Of a stretch of 64,000 bases of DNA, positions 20,216-30,765 are shown in pieces. Source of the DNA: Vibrio metoecus (GTDB lineage Bacteria; Pseudomonadota; Gammaproteobacteria; Enterobacterales; Vibrionaceae); the NCBI RefSeq assembly GCF_000696385.1, contig NZ_JJMN01000044.1:1-64000 (forward strand), in the 5' to 3' direction. The translations under genes and the position numbers were made by a program. Position 1 is the stretch's first letter. Each line of letters starts with the position of its first letter. The notes under the pieces are model-generated. The model was not told the origin of the DNA. It did not search any database and worked only from the letters and a program-made list of their open reading frames with translations.

Positions 20216-22202
20216 TTAAGCGTAATAACTGATTCCATCACGCTTTGTTGCCACATTCAAATCAAGTTTGACGTCGGTATCAAGGTTTTCTTCGCTATTA
20301 TGCTGTTCGTTGCGTGCAGTTTGACCAAAACCCGACTGCTCTTGCCCTGCATAACGCTGTTGTTGTCCTGCACTTTGTTGTTGAACAGAGGTATCCCCCA
20401 ATTGAACTCCCTGTTGAGCTAGCATTTCACGCAGTCTTGGCATGGTTTGTTCTAACGCATCACGCGCGTGCTGGTTCGCCACTGTGAAATGCACGGTGGC
20501 ACCATCACCTTGCATGTTCATACGAATATGCATCCGCCCCATTTCGGGAGGATCAAGACGAATATCGATATTCTTCAGGTTTTTGGACATCATCACCTGT
20601 ACCCGTTCCGCAAGCTGATCCGCGGCCATCTCTTTATTGAGATATAAAGGGGTTGCATTGGCTTGCACGGCTTGCGATTCCGCGCGATGTAATGCCTGAT
20701 TTTGTCCCACACCCTGACCTGCAGCAGCGGCAATTTGCTGCGCTAACCCTTCATGCCCCGATTCGTTGGTTGCGCGGCGCTCATCTCCCCCCGCCAAAGC
20801 ACGCCCACCTAATGCAGCGAGCATCGCTGAACTGGCTGCCAGTTCTGGATTAACGGTTGAAGCAGGGTTGACCATAGGATTCACCGCCACGGCCTGTGGT
20901 GCAAGAGCAGCCATATCAACGGGGGTTGCCGCCGTTGGGTTTACTGGCACAGCGGTGCTTGCCGCCTGTTGCGCTGCCAAGTGTGCAGGTGTGATTCCTT
21001 GTGCAATGGATTGCCCCGACGGATTAGGGGTAAGTCGTTTGGGTTTTACCACCTTCTTCTAGCAGCGCTTTCAATTCTGGAGATACTGCGGCAAATTCAT
21101 GTTCCGTTGGTGCTTGTGTCGCCCATGGAATCGCCACTTTGCCACTCTCAGCAACCGAAGTTTCAGCCGTCAATGCATCGTTTATCGTTGGCGTTATACC
21201 ATGCACCGGCGCTTGAACCTGTGTTGCTGTACTCGGTGTTTTGGCTTTGGTCATAAGTTGATTGTCAACCAACGCGGCTTCAGATTTCCCTACGTTGGAA
21301 GAAGCGACTTGCGCAGCATCGATTGGTATGTCCTCAGCAACGGTGCTTGCCGGCTGATTTTTCACCACACTCACACCAGTTATCGCGCCACCTAACAACG
21401 CGGCAGCCATCAGCTCATCTTGTGTTTTTTCATCTTCACTAGCTTGCGCAACCGCCGCATTCTTTAACTCGTCAAACGTAGGCTTCGCGCCTTGCGCGGC
21501 AAGCGCACGTGCCTCCGATGATGGGGTTTGGGCAGTTATTTCGGCAGATAACGGCTCATTTTCTGCTAGCTCAGTTGTGTGTTTATCTAGCGCTTGACCA
21601 TGCTGCACAGGCAAAGTTTTGCCGTTTGTTTTTGAAAGCACTTGATTAGATTCTTGTAAGCGACCAAGTATTTTGTCGCCCTCGCTCATGGCTTGTGCGG
21701 TTTTGCGTTGTAGCTCATCGCTGACCTGTGCATCATCGACCACCTCTGATGGTTTAACCCATTTAGCGAGCGAAGCCGGCACTGGCGTATTCGAGCTATC
21801 TTGAGCTTGATTAGTTTGCGCAGGCTTGGCGGAGGTGGCCTCTCCTTTTTCTAATGGAGGCGCTTTTTGATCGGGCTTTACCGCGGCCGCATTCGTGCTT
21901 TCATCACTGGTTGTGTCCAGATCCGTAGCGCTAAGCAAAGCGTCATCCATCTCTGCCGTTAAAGCTGGCTCACTGTCGGAACTCATTCCGGCATCCGCGG
22001 TGACCTCTGCGTCTTCAACCTGAGTCGCACTGGCGGCAGGCTCATCCGATGAGGGTTTTTGCTACCGAAAAATAAGAGCGTGTAACTGCGCAAAAAAGCC
22101 ACCAGAGGCTTCGGTTTCTACCGTATCCGTACTGACTGCGCCGCTTTTAGCCACAGAGGCGACTTTGCCCGGTTCAACCGGAGGGGTGAGATTCACATTC
22201 AT
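20216..22202 (-). CDS. fliK: Flagellar hook-length control protein FliK, several apparent frameshifts
   Basis: A secreted molecular ruler that sets hook length and triggers the FlhB switch. The start is ATG 22202 (MNVNLTPPVEPGKVASVAKS). The long middle is low-complexity and rich in Ala, Thr, Glu and Gln. The C-terminal domain carries IRLDPPEMGRMHIRMNMQGD and VHFTVANQHARDALEQTMPR, followed by a Gln-rich tail. Three irregularities interrupt it. At about 22060-22075 two compensating shifts (one extra T, one missing A) create an in-frame TAG. At 21052-21053 an extra G breaks EEVVKPKRLTPNPSGQ. Corrected length is about 661 residues. A sigma-54 promoter lies at 22315-22329. Confidence 0.88.
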
Positions 22203-22314
22203 ATTCGCTACTCGCACAGTGGGATTTGAACTTAGGCGTAACCAACGGCGGCAACCCCATATTGTTCAACTCATCGGTAACCATGGGGAATTTATCCCCT
22301 TTACAGGAAACCTA

Positions 22315-22329
22315 GCAAGAAATACGCCA
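22315..22329 (-). promoter_or_regulatory. Sigma-54 promoter of the fliK operon
   Basis: TGGCGTATTTCTTGC on the minus strand has GG and GC separated by exactly 10 bp, with the usual flanking T, C and TT. It lies 113 bp upstream of the fliK start and 62 bp downstream of the fliJ stop. It should serve fliKLMNOPQR-flhB, and class III control by FlrC is expected from the Vibrio hierarchy. Confidence 0.85.
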
Positions 22330-22391
22330 AATAGCCTGTTTATAACGAAGGAATAGAGGAAGAAGATGGCAGCGCGATGCTGGCACGAACA

Positions 22392-22835
22392 TTAAGAGGA
22401 AAGACGTCGGCGGTTGAACATCAGCGTTGAAAACTCATCCATCTGTTTCTGCTCACGTTTTTCCTGAAGCAGCTGACGCTCCGACTGTTTTTTCTCAAGC
22501 AGCCATTGATACGACTTACGCTTTTGGCGCATGCTCAGCCAGTGTTGTTCACAGTTTTCGACTTGGAGACGGAAGTGCTGCTCGGCACTTTTCTGTTTGG
22601 CTAAGGTTTCATCAAGCTGAGTCAGGAAGCGATTGAGGTGACCGTACTGGCTGGCCGTTAAACCCGATTGACCGCGCTCCACCAACTGCTGGCAATACTC
22701 CAAACGGTACTGCTCAATTTGGCGTAACTGATGGTAATAACTCTCTAGCTCGCTACGCGCTTTGCTGAGTGCTAATACGGCTTTGTCTTCCCCTTCTTGA
22801 GCTTGCTCAAGCAGAAAATCTAACGCGTTATCCAT
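22392..22835 (-). CDS. fliJ: Flagellar export chaperone FliJ
   Basis: A 147-residue, almost wholly helical coiled-coil protein (ALDFLLEQAQEGEDKAVLAL, then many Gln, Glu, Lys and Arg) that links the FliI ATPase to the export gate. There are no enzymatic motifs. It comes 14 bp after fliI and is the last gene of the fliEFGHIJ run. The following 190 bp hold the sigma-54 promoter for fliK. Confidence 0.92.
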   Translation of the reverse strand: MDNALDFLLEQAQEGEDKAVLALSKARSELESYYHQLRQIEQYRLEYCQQLVERGQSGLTASQYGHLNRFLTQLDETLAKQKSAEQHFRLQVENCEQHWLSMRQKRKSYQWLLEKKQSERQLLQEKREQKQMDEFSTLMFNRRRLSS

Positions 22836-22849
22836 TCAACGGCTCCGAG

Positions 22850-24171
22850 CTATGAACTGAGCACATGGCGCAGCATATTAACGCACATGTCATAAGGCAC
22901 AGTTTCTTTCATTCCCTGCTGCAAATACTGATCCAACTTAGGCTTGAGGGTGAAAGCCGCATCAATCGCTTTATCGGTTCCCGGCTTATAAGCCCCAATC
23001 GATACCAAATCTTGGTTCTTACGACAGACCGAGAGAATTTGCCGCACGGCTTTAGACATCAGTAGATGTTCATCAGTGGTGATCTGTGGCATGACCCGAC
23101 TGACGGATTTTTCGACATCAATCGCGGGATAATGCCCCGCATCGGCCATTTCACGAGATAGGACAATGTGACCATCCAGAATCGCACGTGAAGCATCCGC
23201 GATCGGATCTTGTAAGTCATCCCCTTCGGTTAATACTGTGAAGAAAGCCGTAATGGATCCCTGATGTGGACCACCGTTCCCAGCTCGCTCAACGAGAGCT
23301 GGAAGTTTAGCAAACACGGAAGGCGGATAACCTTTGGTAGCGGGTGGCTCACCGACCGACAAAGCAATTTCCCGCTGCGCTTGGGCAAAACGGGTTAACG
23401 AATCCATCAGCAGAAGAACATCTAAGCCTTGGTCTCGGAAATATTCAGCAATAGTCAGAGCGGTTTGGCAGCCTTTTAAACGCATCAATGGTGATGAATC
23501 GGCGGGAGCCGCGACGACAACCGAACGCTGACGCCCCATCAACCCCCGAGGATCTCTTCGATAAATTCTTTCACTTCGCGTCCCCGTTCACCAATCAACC
23601 CAACCACGACGACTTGCGCGGTAGTGCCTCGGGTCATCATGCCGAGCGTGACCGATTTACCCACACCGGAGCCTGCAAACAAGCCAATCCGCTGTCCTTT
23701 GCCGACCGTCAGTAAACCGTTAATGGCTTTAAGCCCAACATCCAAAGGCTCGCTGATTGGTTTACGCGCCAGTGGGTTAATCGGTGCGGCATTCAAGGAA
23801 GCGCGTTGATCGGTGTAAATCGGGCCAAGACCATCAAGCGGATTGCCAACACCGTCAATCACTCGACCGAGCAGCTCCATTCCCACGGGTAAACCCGATT
23901 CAGACGTAATCGGTGTGACTTTAGCTCCCGGTAGGACACCGATGATCTGTTCGCTTGGCATGAGAAAAAGATTCTCACCCGAAAACCCGACCACCTCGGC
24001 TTCCATTTCCCCCGTCATGGTTTGTACTTTACACAAACTGCCCACTGGCGCCTTGCAGCCAGTGGCCTCCAACGTGAGGCCGACCACACGCACCAGTTTG
24101 CCTGAAGCCATGGGTCTGGTGGTATGTCCTTCGACTTTATACTGGGCAAGACGATCCGCTAAAGCCAACAT
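22850..24171 (-). CDS. fliI: Flagellar export ATPase FliI, apparent frameshift
   Basis: F1-type hexameric ATPase that energises unfolding and release of export substrates. The N-terminal part carries Walker A ([12 protein letters not shown]) and [20 protein letters not shown]. The frame is lost at about 23537-23550. Removing one G from each of two adjacent G runs gives [20 protein letters not shown]. The second half has Walker B ([20 protein letters not shown]) and the [18 protein letters not shown] loop. Corrected length is 439 residues. It starts 3 bp after fliH. Confidence 0.94.
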
Positions 24172-24174
24172 CGC

Positions 24175-24975
24175 TTACTCTCCCGGATGATGGCGGTTAA
24201 TACCGCAGAAGCTTTTCAGTACACTACGAATCCGCTCTTCCATTCGGTAGCTAACACTCGATTCTCCCGCTTCAATCTGTACATCGCCGCGACTTAACGC
24301 CGGCTCGCTGAGTAGAGTCCAGTTGCGGGTTTCGATTTCTTGTTCGCCATACGCTTGGCGAATGATCTCGACATCTTCAGGATTGAGTTTGAGGGTAATC
24401 GCGTGGCCAGCAATCGGCAACGACTCAACAGAAGCTTTCACGGTATCAAGGATCACTTGCGGATTGGTTTGCACTTCCACATGCACCACTTCTTTGGTGA
24501 GCGCGAGTACCATATCCACCAACTGCTTTTCCACTTGCGCATTGAGCAGATCAAGAGGCTGGGCAAACTGATTCGCCAGCGCCATAAAGTTTTTGACATG
24601 CTCTTGTATCAAGGCTTGTCCTTCAGCAATCCCGTCTTGGTAGCCTTGCGTCTGACCTTCTTGATGTCCGGTTTGGAACCCTTCCGCTTTGCCTTGCTCA
24701 AGACCTTGCTGATACCCCTCCGCATGGCCTTGCTCAAAACCTTCTTGCTGAGCCGCAGTACGGATCAACGCAATTTCTTCTTCGGTTAATTCGTGTTCGA
24801 CTTCCAGCTCGGGTTCATCAAAATTGGGAATCCAGCCCGGATCGTAGTTGAAGGCGGTCTGCTTTGCCGCTTTATGGCTCTCAGCACCGTAATCAGGTAG
24901 TCCCCAACGTTGAGGAGTGACAGTCGCATCGTCTGCGCCTGGGCGAATAAAACCGCGCTTTCTTTCACCAGACAT
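24175..24975 (-). CDS. fliH: Flagellar export ATPase regulator FliH
   Basis: A 266-residue negative regulator and stator-like partner of FliI that docks to FliN. The basic N-terminus MSGERKRGFIRPG and Trp residues in the first 50 positions are typical. Residues 77-120 hold a long run of G-x3-G repeats (EGFEQGHAEGYQQGLEQGKA and onwards), the characteristic FliH helix-dimer element. It is followed by the conserved C-terminal domain (ALTKEVVHVEVQTNPQVIL). About 80 bp separate it from fliG. Confidence 0.95.
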   Translation of the reverse strand: MSGERKRGFIRPGADDATVTPQRWGLPDYGAESHKAAKQTAFNYDPGWIPNFDEPELEVEHELTEEEIALIRTAAQQEGFEQGHAEGYQQGLEQGKAEGFQTGHQEGQTQGYQDGIAEGQALIQEHVKNFMALANQFAQPLDLLNAQVEKQLVDMVLALTKEVVHVEVQTNPQVILDTVKASVESLPIAGHAITLKLNPEDVEIIRQAYGEQEIETRNWTLLSEPALSRGDVQIEAGESSVSYRMEERIRSVLKSFCGINRHHPGE

Positions 24976-25057
24976 TGTGATCCTTAATCATGCAGCAAGT
25001 TTAAGGTCAATAAACCTATCGATGTGAAACGGATCGGCTTACGCCGACCCGTATCGA

Positions 25058-26108
25058 TTACAAGAATTCGTCAGCACCGCCGCCTAGCATGATTTCGCCG
25101 TTATCGGCCATGCGACGAGCAATCGCCAAGATCTCTTTCTGTGCGGTTTCCACATCCGATACTTTGATCGGTGGCATCGCTTCCAGATCGTCTTTCATCA
25201 TCTCAGCACGCACGCTTCGACATGTTTTTTGAAGAATTTTCTCTACGCAGTGCATCGTCGGCCCCTTTGAGGGCTTTTTGCAAGACGTCTTGTGGCACGT
25301 CACGCAGCAATTTTTGGATGCCTTGATCGTCGACTTCGACCAAGTTTTCGAACACGAACATCAAATCTTGGATTTGGGTCGCCAAGTCCTCGTCTTGTTC
25401 GCGCATCTGATCCATCAACACGCTTTCGATGTTGTTATCCAGATAGTTCATGATATCGGCAGCCGCTTTCAAGCCACCAATTTTGGCTGCTTGCGCGCCA
25501 GCTTGACCCGCAAACTGTTTCTCCATGATTTCGTTCAACTCGGCCAGTGCAGAAGGTTGTACCTCTTCCAAGTTGGCGATACGCATCAACAAATCAAGAC
25601 GGTCACGCTCTGCGAACTGCGCCAAGATTTCCGCCGATTGATCCGGCTCAAGGTAGGACAGTACGATGGTTTGGATCTGCGGGTGCTCGTTAACAATAAT
25701 GCTCGCCACCTGACGTGGATCCATCCATTTAAGGGAATCCAAACCTTTAGAACCCGTACCAAGCAGAATTTGATCCACCAAGTTATTGGCTTTATCCGCC
25801 CCCAACGCCGCCACCAAGGCATTACGTAAGAAGTCTTCGCTGCCCATACCGATGTTGGTGTATTTCTGAATGTCTTCCAAAAAGGCGCGATGTACCGCTG
25901 ACACTTTGGTTTGACTTAAGTCTTTGGCACGTGCCATGGCGCTACCCACACGCTGAACCTGTTTAGGTTCAAGGTGACGAATAATGCCAGCGGCATCTTC
26001 TTCATTGAGGCTGAGCAGAAGAATCGCGGCTTTTTCATCACCTGGGATCTCACTGATGTCAATGGTTGACTCAACCACTTCTCCACCGTCTTTATTATCT
26101 TTAGCCAT
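25058..26108 (-). CDS. fliG: Flagellar motor switch protein FliG, clustered apparent frameshifts
   Basis: Rotor protein that couples stators and C-ring. The N-terminal domain (EIPGDEKAAILLLSLNEEDA), the middle EHPQ motif (IVNEHPQIQTIVLSYLEPDQ) and the torque helix (LMFVFENLVEVDDQGIQKLL) are intact. Between 25203 and 25245 the frame is disturbed. Three small shifts (extra A, missing A, extra T) would restore ALREKILQKNMSKRAAEMMK and join it to DDLEAMPPIKVSDVE and the end GGADEFL. Corrected length is about 349 residues. It overlaps the 3-prime end of fliF by 8 bp. Confidence 0.92.
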
Positions 26109-27844
26109 TTTGCATCCAGTTCTTCACCACTTGAGCCGCGAGTTCAGGCTCGTTTGCCACCAAAGCACGCACCGCTTTCAGTACGTCCTCATCTTTGTGG
26201 AGATTAGGCAGATCAATGCCGGAACCAAATTCGAACAATTCACCACTGTCGATTTCGCTACCGATCAAGCTAGTTTCACCATCCGCTCCGATAGGCATAC
26301 CGTCCGGACCATACATTTGTTCGTCCGAATCTGCGGTTGGGTTGATAAGTTTTTTCATCGCTGGGCGTACCAAGACCAACACCACAATGATGATCACAAG
26401 CGCACTGGCTAGCCAACGAACCCAGTCGTTGAAGTTTGGATTCTCCCAGATTGGCACATCCGCAATCTGTTCCACTTCCAGCTCAGCAAATGGCATGCTT
26501 AACACATTCAGTAAATCCCCACGATTTTCACTATAGCCTACCGTGCCGATCAGGATCTGACGAATCGAGTTGATTTCAGCTTCACTCAATGGGGTGTAAG
26601 TGACTTCACCCGTATCTGGATTAACACTCGAACGGCTTTTCACTGCTACAGCGACGGTTTGGCGATTTACGACACCCGATTGTTTACGTTCGTGGCTAAT
26701 AGTGGTATCTAGTTCGAAGTTGCGAGTGGCTTCTTTGTGCACAGAGCCTTGGCCAAGTACTGAGCCATCTTTCATCTGCGCGACATCTTGTGGAATTGAT
26801 GCATCGGCTGGAGGTTGGTTGCTGAGCGCACCAGGAACACCTGCCACCACATTACCGTTGTTGTAATCTTCTAACGTGTACTCACTGCGTGTCGCCGGTG
26901 TATTGGGATCAAACACTTTACGAGTTTGTTCAACTGCGCTGAAATCAAGCTCAATATCCACCTGAGCGGTGTAGTTACCTAAACCCAAAATCGGGATCAA
27001 CACGGAATCAATTTTTCCGCGCAACGCCTCTTCTTGTTGTTTTTCCAGTTCTTGTTCTTTACGGCGGGCTGCCGATACCGGATCTTGTGAGCCTGAGCTG
27101 AGCAAGCGACCATGTTGATCGGTCACGGTGACACGGCTCGGTTTCATACCGGGTACCGCACTGGCCACCATATCGACCACCGCATCAATTTCTTCTTGTT
27201 TGAGGTTAGCGCCCGTACGCAGACTGAGAAAAACCGAAGCTGAGGCTTCTTGGTTTTGGCGTACGAAGACACTCTGTTTAGGCAGAGCGAGCAGAACGCG
27301 AGCTTTGTTTATCTGGCGCATTTCTTCAATGGCTTTTGCCAATTGACGCTCACGACTCAGTTTCAAGCGCTCTTGTTCCAAGCGTTGTGAAACACCAAAC
27401 CCCATGTCTTGCATTAGTATTTCATCGCCCGCTTGGCGCTCTTGGTTTAATCCAGCACGCACCATGGACAATTTCAGGCTGTTGTAATCACTCACCGGCA
27501 CCAAAATGGTGTTACCGTCGAGTTTGTATTGTTGTTTTTGCTGATCGAGATAATCCAGTACTGGGATCAATTCTTCGGTTTCATACGCACCAAGTGGACG
27601 CATATCCGGTTCACGAACCCAGAAGAACAACATAACGATGAGCGCAACACAGATAGAAATGGAGAGCACCAGTACCACTTGGCGCAATAAATCGAGATCA
27701 CCAACGGTAAAGTCCATTTTGCTGTCTTTTTTCGTTGATGTCTGGATTTTGCGTATCGTGGTCAAGGTCCGAGCTCGCCATTAAGGCGTGCTCACCACTA
27801 CTGTTGGTCAACGCAAGATCGGTTGTTTGTTTATCATCAGCCAC
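26101..27844 (-). CDS. fliF: Flagellar MS-ring protein FliF, apparent frameshift near the start
   Basis: The MS-ring platform of the basal body. Two membrane helices (VVLVLSISICVALIVMLFF near the N-terminus and WLASALVIIIVVLVLVRPAM near residue 470 of the corrected protein) flank the periplasmic ring-building domains. The C-terminal FliG-binding tail (DEDVLKAVRALVANEPELAA) is present. The first about 38 residues lie in another frame. From GTG 27844 (read MADDKQTTDLALTNSSGEHA) the protein joins the main frame if one A is removed from the six-A run at 27727-27732. Corrected length is 580 residues. Without the correction the only available start gives 554 residues with an odd N-terminus. Confidence 0.93.
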
Positions 27845-27859
27845 AATTTGCTACCCAAG

Positions 27860-28171
27860 TTATACTGGCATGTTCATCAATTCTTTGTACGCTTCTACCA
27901 ATTTGTTACGTACTTGAATGGTGGCTTCAAACGCCACACTCGACTTATTGCGGGCAATCATCACGTCGGAAAGAGAGACTCCTTCATCGCCACGATCAAA
28001 GCGCATTTGCAAATCGCTTGAGGTCTTTTGTAGGCCGTTCACGTTGTTGATCGCGTTATTCAGCATTGCGCTAAAGTCTGCGCCAACTTTCTGACCTGTT
28101 GATGCGGGTTGAGTGTTCATCGCTTCGAACATCATCGCTTGCATTTCGCTGTTTAAACCGTCAAGTCTCAT
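27860..28171 (-). CDS. fliE: Flagellar hook-basal body adaptor FliE
   Basis: A 103-residue protein joining the MS-ring to the rod. It shows FSAMLNNAINNVNGLQKTSS and the conserved C-terminal FEATIQVRNKLVEAYKELMN. ATG 28171 (MRLDGLNSEMQAMM) has AGAGGT correctly spaced upstream. A TTG six codons earlier is less likely. It is the first gene of fliEFGHIJ, with a sigma-54 promoter about 56 bp upstream. Confidence 0.95.
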   Translation of the reverse strand: MRLDGLNSEMQAMMFEAMNTQPASTGQKVGADFSAMLNNAINNVNGLQKTSSDLQMRFDRGDEGVSLSDVMIARNKSSVAFEATIQVRNKLVEAYKELMNMPV

Positions 28172-28226
28172 TGCTACCTCTGATGCCAATTCTTTGACTC
28201 AAAATTTCTATTCCTAACTCTAAAGA

Positions 28227-28241
28227 GCAATTTATATGCCA
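28227..28241 (-). promoter_or_regulatory. Sigma-54 promoter of fliE
   Basis: TGGCATATAAATTGC on the minus strand has GG-N10-GC spacing. It lies between the flrC stop (28247) and the fliE start (28171), so it starts transcription of fliEFGHIJ independently of flrBC. FlrC is the expected activator. Confidence 0.88.
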
Positions 28242-28246
28242 TGCCC

Positions 28247-29683
28247 TCATCCTGGGATATCAATTCCAGCATCACGCATTTTAGCGAGCTTATAACGCAA
28301 GGTTCGTGGGCTGATACCAAGCTTCTCAGCCATCTCTTTACGACGCCCCTGACATTCGGCCAAGGTATCAAGAATGATCGCAAACTCTTGATCGCGGAGT
28401 TCCCCCCCCAATCCTGAACTTGGCGTTCCAGTACTCTGCACACTGGAGCTTTGAACCAAAGGTTTAAACACTTCAGGCTCAGCTACCGGTTTAATTTGCG
28501 GAGCGGCAACCGATTCACCCGCGACGACTTGTTGTAGGCTCCTGGCGTCATGCCAATCTACGCCTTCAAGCAAAATGTGCTCACTCGTAATATGGCCGTT
28601 CTCGCTTAAAATCAGCGCTCGCTGCACCACATTATCCAATTCACGTACATTGCCCGGCCAAGAATAATTCAAAAGTTTATTCACTGCATTAGGTTCAATA
28701 CTCGGAACGGGTAAACCCAACTTTTTACAGTGACGTTCAATCAAATGATTCGCCAGTGGTTCAATGTCGTCTTTACGTTCACACAGGGCTGGCCACGTTA
28801 ATGGGAACACATTCAGACGATAGTATAAATCTTCACGGAAATTCCCCGCTTGTACATACTGTTTCAAGTCACGGTTACTGGTGGCAAGTACACGAACATC
28901 CAACTTGATGCTTTTACGGCTACCTAAGCGCTCCACTTCACGCTCTTGCAGCACACGCAGTAACTTAGCTTGTAGGTTCAGATCCATTTCACTGATTTCA
29001 TCAAGTAAAATAGTGCCACCCTGAGCTTGTTCAAATTTGCCGGGACACGCTTGTACCGCCCCCGTAAAGGCGCCTTTTTCATAACCAAACAGTGTCGCTT
29101 CCAACATGTTGTCAGGGATCGCCGCGCAGTTTATCGCGATAAATGGCCCCTCTTTACGCGGTGAAGCGTTGTGGATATAACGCGACATCACCTCTTTACC
29201 GGAACCACTGGGACCTAAAATCATCACGTTAGCATCGGTTTTCGCGACCTTTTCTGCTAAGGCAAGCAGTTTTAGGCTTTTGGCATCCGCGACCACCGCA
29301 TCACCATTGTCATCGGATTTAACCGGAGCATAACGGCTGACCATATTCAGCAGCACTTCTGGTGCAAAAGGTTTTGCCATGTAATCAATGGCACCGTCTT
29401 TCATCGCGGAAACCGCATCTTGAATATTGGCGTAGGCCGTCATCAGTAACACGGGTAGGTTCGGCCAATGCTGCTTGATACTGCGTAACAGTGCTAAGCC
29501 GCCCATGCCAGCCATTTGCACATCAGAAACCACAATATCCACACTGTTAGACTTGAGTTTGAGTAAAGCGTCTTCCGCGCAATCGGCTTCTAGCCACTCA
29601 TAACCCGCTAAAGCTAAGGTGTCGATCAATGCTTCGCGAAGACCTTCATCATCTTCTACGATTAAGACTTTGCTTTGAGCCAT
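28247..29683 (-). CDS. flrC: Flagellar sigma-54 response regulator FlrC
   Basis: A three-domain NtrC-type activator of class III flagellar genes. The receiver domain has the phospho-acceptor at D54 (DIVVSDVQMAGM) when the start is ATG 29683. The AAA+ domain has Walker A GPSGSGKEVMSRY, the sigma-54-contacting KGAFTGAVQ and Walker B GGTILLDEISEMD. The C-terminal Fis-type helix-turn-helix is MAEKLGISPRTLRYKLAKMR. GGAGAG precedes the ATG; a GTG two codons earlier overlaps the flrB stop. Partner kinase flrB is immediately upstream. Confidence 0.97.
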   Translation of the reverse strand: MAQSKVLIVEDDEGLREALIDTLALAGYEWLEADCAEDALLKLKSNSVDIVVSDVQMAGMGGLALLRSIKQHWPNLPVLLMTAYANIQDAVSAMKDGAIDYMAKPFAPEVLLNMVSRYAPVKSDDNGDAVVADAKSLKLLALAEKVAKTDANVMILGPSGSGKEVMSRYIHNASPRKEGPFIAINCAAIPDNMLEATLFGYEKGAFTGAVQACPGKFEQAQGGTILLDEISEMDLNLQAKLLRVLQEREVERLGSRKSIKLDVRVLATSNRDLKQYVQAGNFREDLYYRLNVFPLTWPALCERKDDIEPLANHLIERHCKKLGLPVPSIEPNAVNKLLNYSWPGNVRELDNVVQRALILSENGHITSEHILLEGVDWHDARSLQQVVAGESVAAPQIKPVAEPEVFKPLVQSSSVQSTGTPSSGLGGELRDQEFAIILDTLAECQGRRKEMAEKLGISPRTLRYKLAKMRDAGIDIPG

Positions 29684-29685
29684 CT

Positions 29686-30741
29686 TCACTCTCCAGTCTC
29701 TGAGTTTGAGCTATCTACCTGACGTTCAAGGGGAATGCACATGGTAAAACAAGCACCTTCGCCCTCCTTGGATATCAGTTCTAATCGCCCACCATGGGCG
29801 CGACACACCATTTGCACTACCGCTAAGCCAAGGCCAGTGCCTTGGGAGCGAGTGGTAAAAAAGGGTTCCATAATTTTGTGCTGCAAAGATTCAGGCACTC
29901 CAGGGCCGTTATCTTGCACTGAAATTTTGAGTTCACCATTCACGGGGCGGAAAAACACATCAATTTGTGAGCCTTTGCCAGCAATTTGCACCGCATTCAT
30001 CACTAAGTTACTGAGAGCAGAGGCTAATGCGTTGGCGTTCCCCAAAAGCATGGTCTCTTCACTTTCGACTTCTTGACCATAATCGATCTGGCTATTTTTT
30101 AGCGCCGTTTCCACCATCGGCATAAATTCGCAAGCCAGATCACCAATTGAAAAAGGCGCGACCACTTTATTATCGCCCCCTTTGGCAAACAGCAGCATGT
30201 CGTTAACTTGCTTTTCAAGATCATGTAGCCGATCGACAAGCTTGCTTTGAAAACGCTCGCGCGTTGCCGGCGGAAGATTTGGCGCAGCAAGATTGGCTGC
30301 ATACAACATGGCACTGGAAAGTGGCGTGCGCACTTGGTGTGCAAGAGAGGCGACCATACGACCGAGTGAAGAAAGCCGTTGTAAATCACTGACCCGTGAC
30401 TGCAATAACCGTGTTTCCGTTAAATCAGTGATGAGGATAAGCTGCCCTGTGGTTGAAGCTGAAATCGCCAAACGGACTTTACGGCCATTACGCAGTGAGA
30501 TTTCATGCCCATCATCTTCTCTAGGTGCAAACGCAATTTGGATCACGCTATACCATCTTTCTCCCACCAAGGGGACATCCAACAAGCGCTGCGCTTCAGG
30601 GTTGGCTTCACGCACGATGCCTTGAGTATCAAGCAAAATGACCCCTGCGGGCATCACATCCAATACTTGTTTATAGCGCTCAACTTGATCTTCTAACGAG
30701 TCCAAATGGGAATGCTGCTCTTGCACTGCGCTGCTCATCAT
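29686..30741 (-). CDS. flrB: Flagellar sensor histidine kinase FlrB
   Basis: A 351-residue cytosolic kinase without membrane segments. A PAS domain (LDVMPAGVILLDTQGIVREA, about 27-110) is followed by the HisKA phospho-acceptor helix (MVASLAHQVRTPLSSAMLYA, His135) and an HATPase domain with LVMNAVQIA, DNGPGVPE and GTGLGLAVVQ. It phosphorylates FlrC. flrB and flrC are adjacent, with a promoter of their own at 30779-30793. Confidence 0.96.
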   Translation of the reverse strand: MMSSAVQEQHSHLDSLEDQVERYKQVLDVMPAGVILLDTQGIVREANPEAQRLLDVPLVGERWYSVIQIAFAPREDDGHEISLRNGRKVRLAISASTTGQLILITDLTETRLLQSRVSDLQRLSSLGRMVASLAHQVRTPLSSAMLYAANLAAPNLPPATRERFQSKLVDRLHDLEKQVNDMLLFAKGGDNKVVAPFSIGDLACEFMPMVETALKNSQIDYGQEVESEETMLLGNANALASALSNLVMNAVQIAGKGSQIDVFFRPVNGELKISVQDNGPGVPESLQHKIMEPFFTTRSQGTGLGLAVVQMVCRAHGGRLELISKEGEGACFTMCIPLERQVDSSNSETGE

Positions 30742-30765
30742 TCACTCTCTGTCTTAAAATGCAAC

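Noticed and set aside
25278..25829. 183-codon open frame opposite fliG
   Set aside because: Antisense shadow with Gln/His/Arg-rich composition; FliG on the other strand is unambiguous.
28172..28189. TTG start giving FliE six extra residues
   Set aside because: The ATG at 28171 has a well-placed AGAGGT and gives the normal family length; the TTG would include the ribosome site in the coding region.
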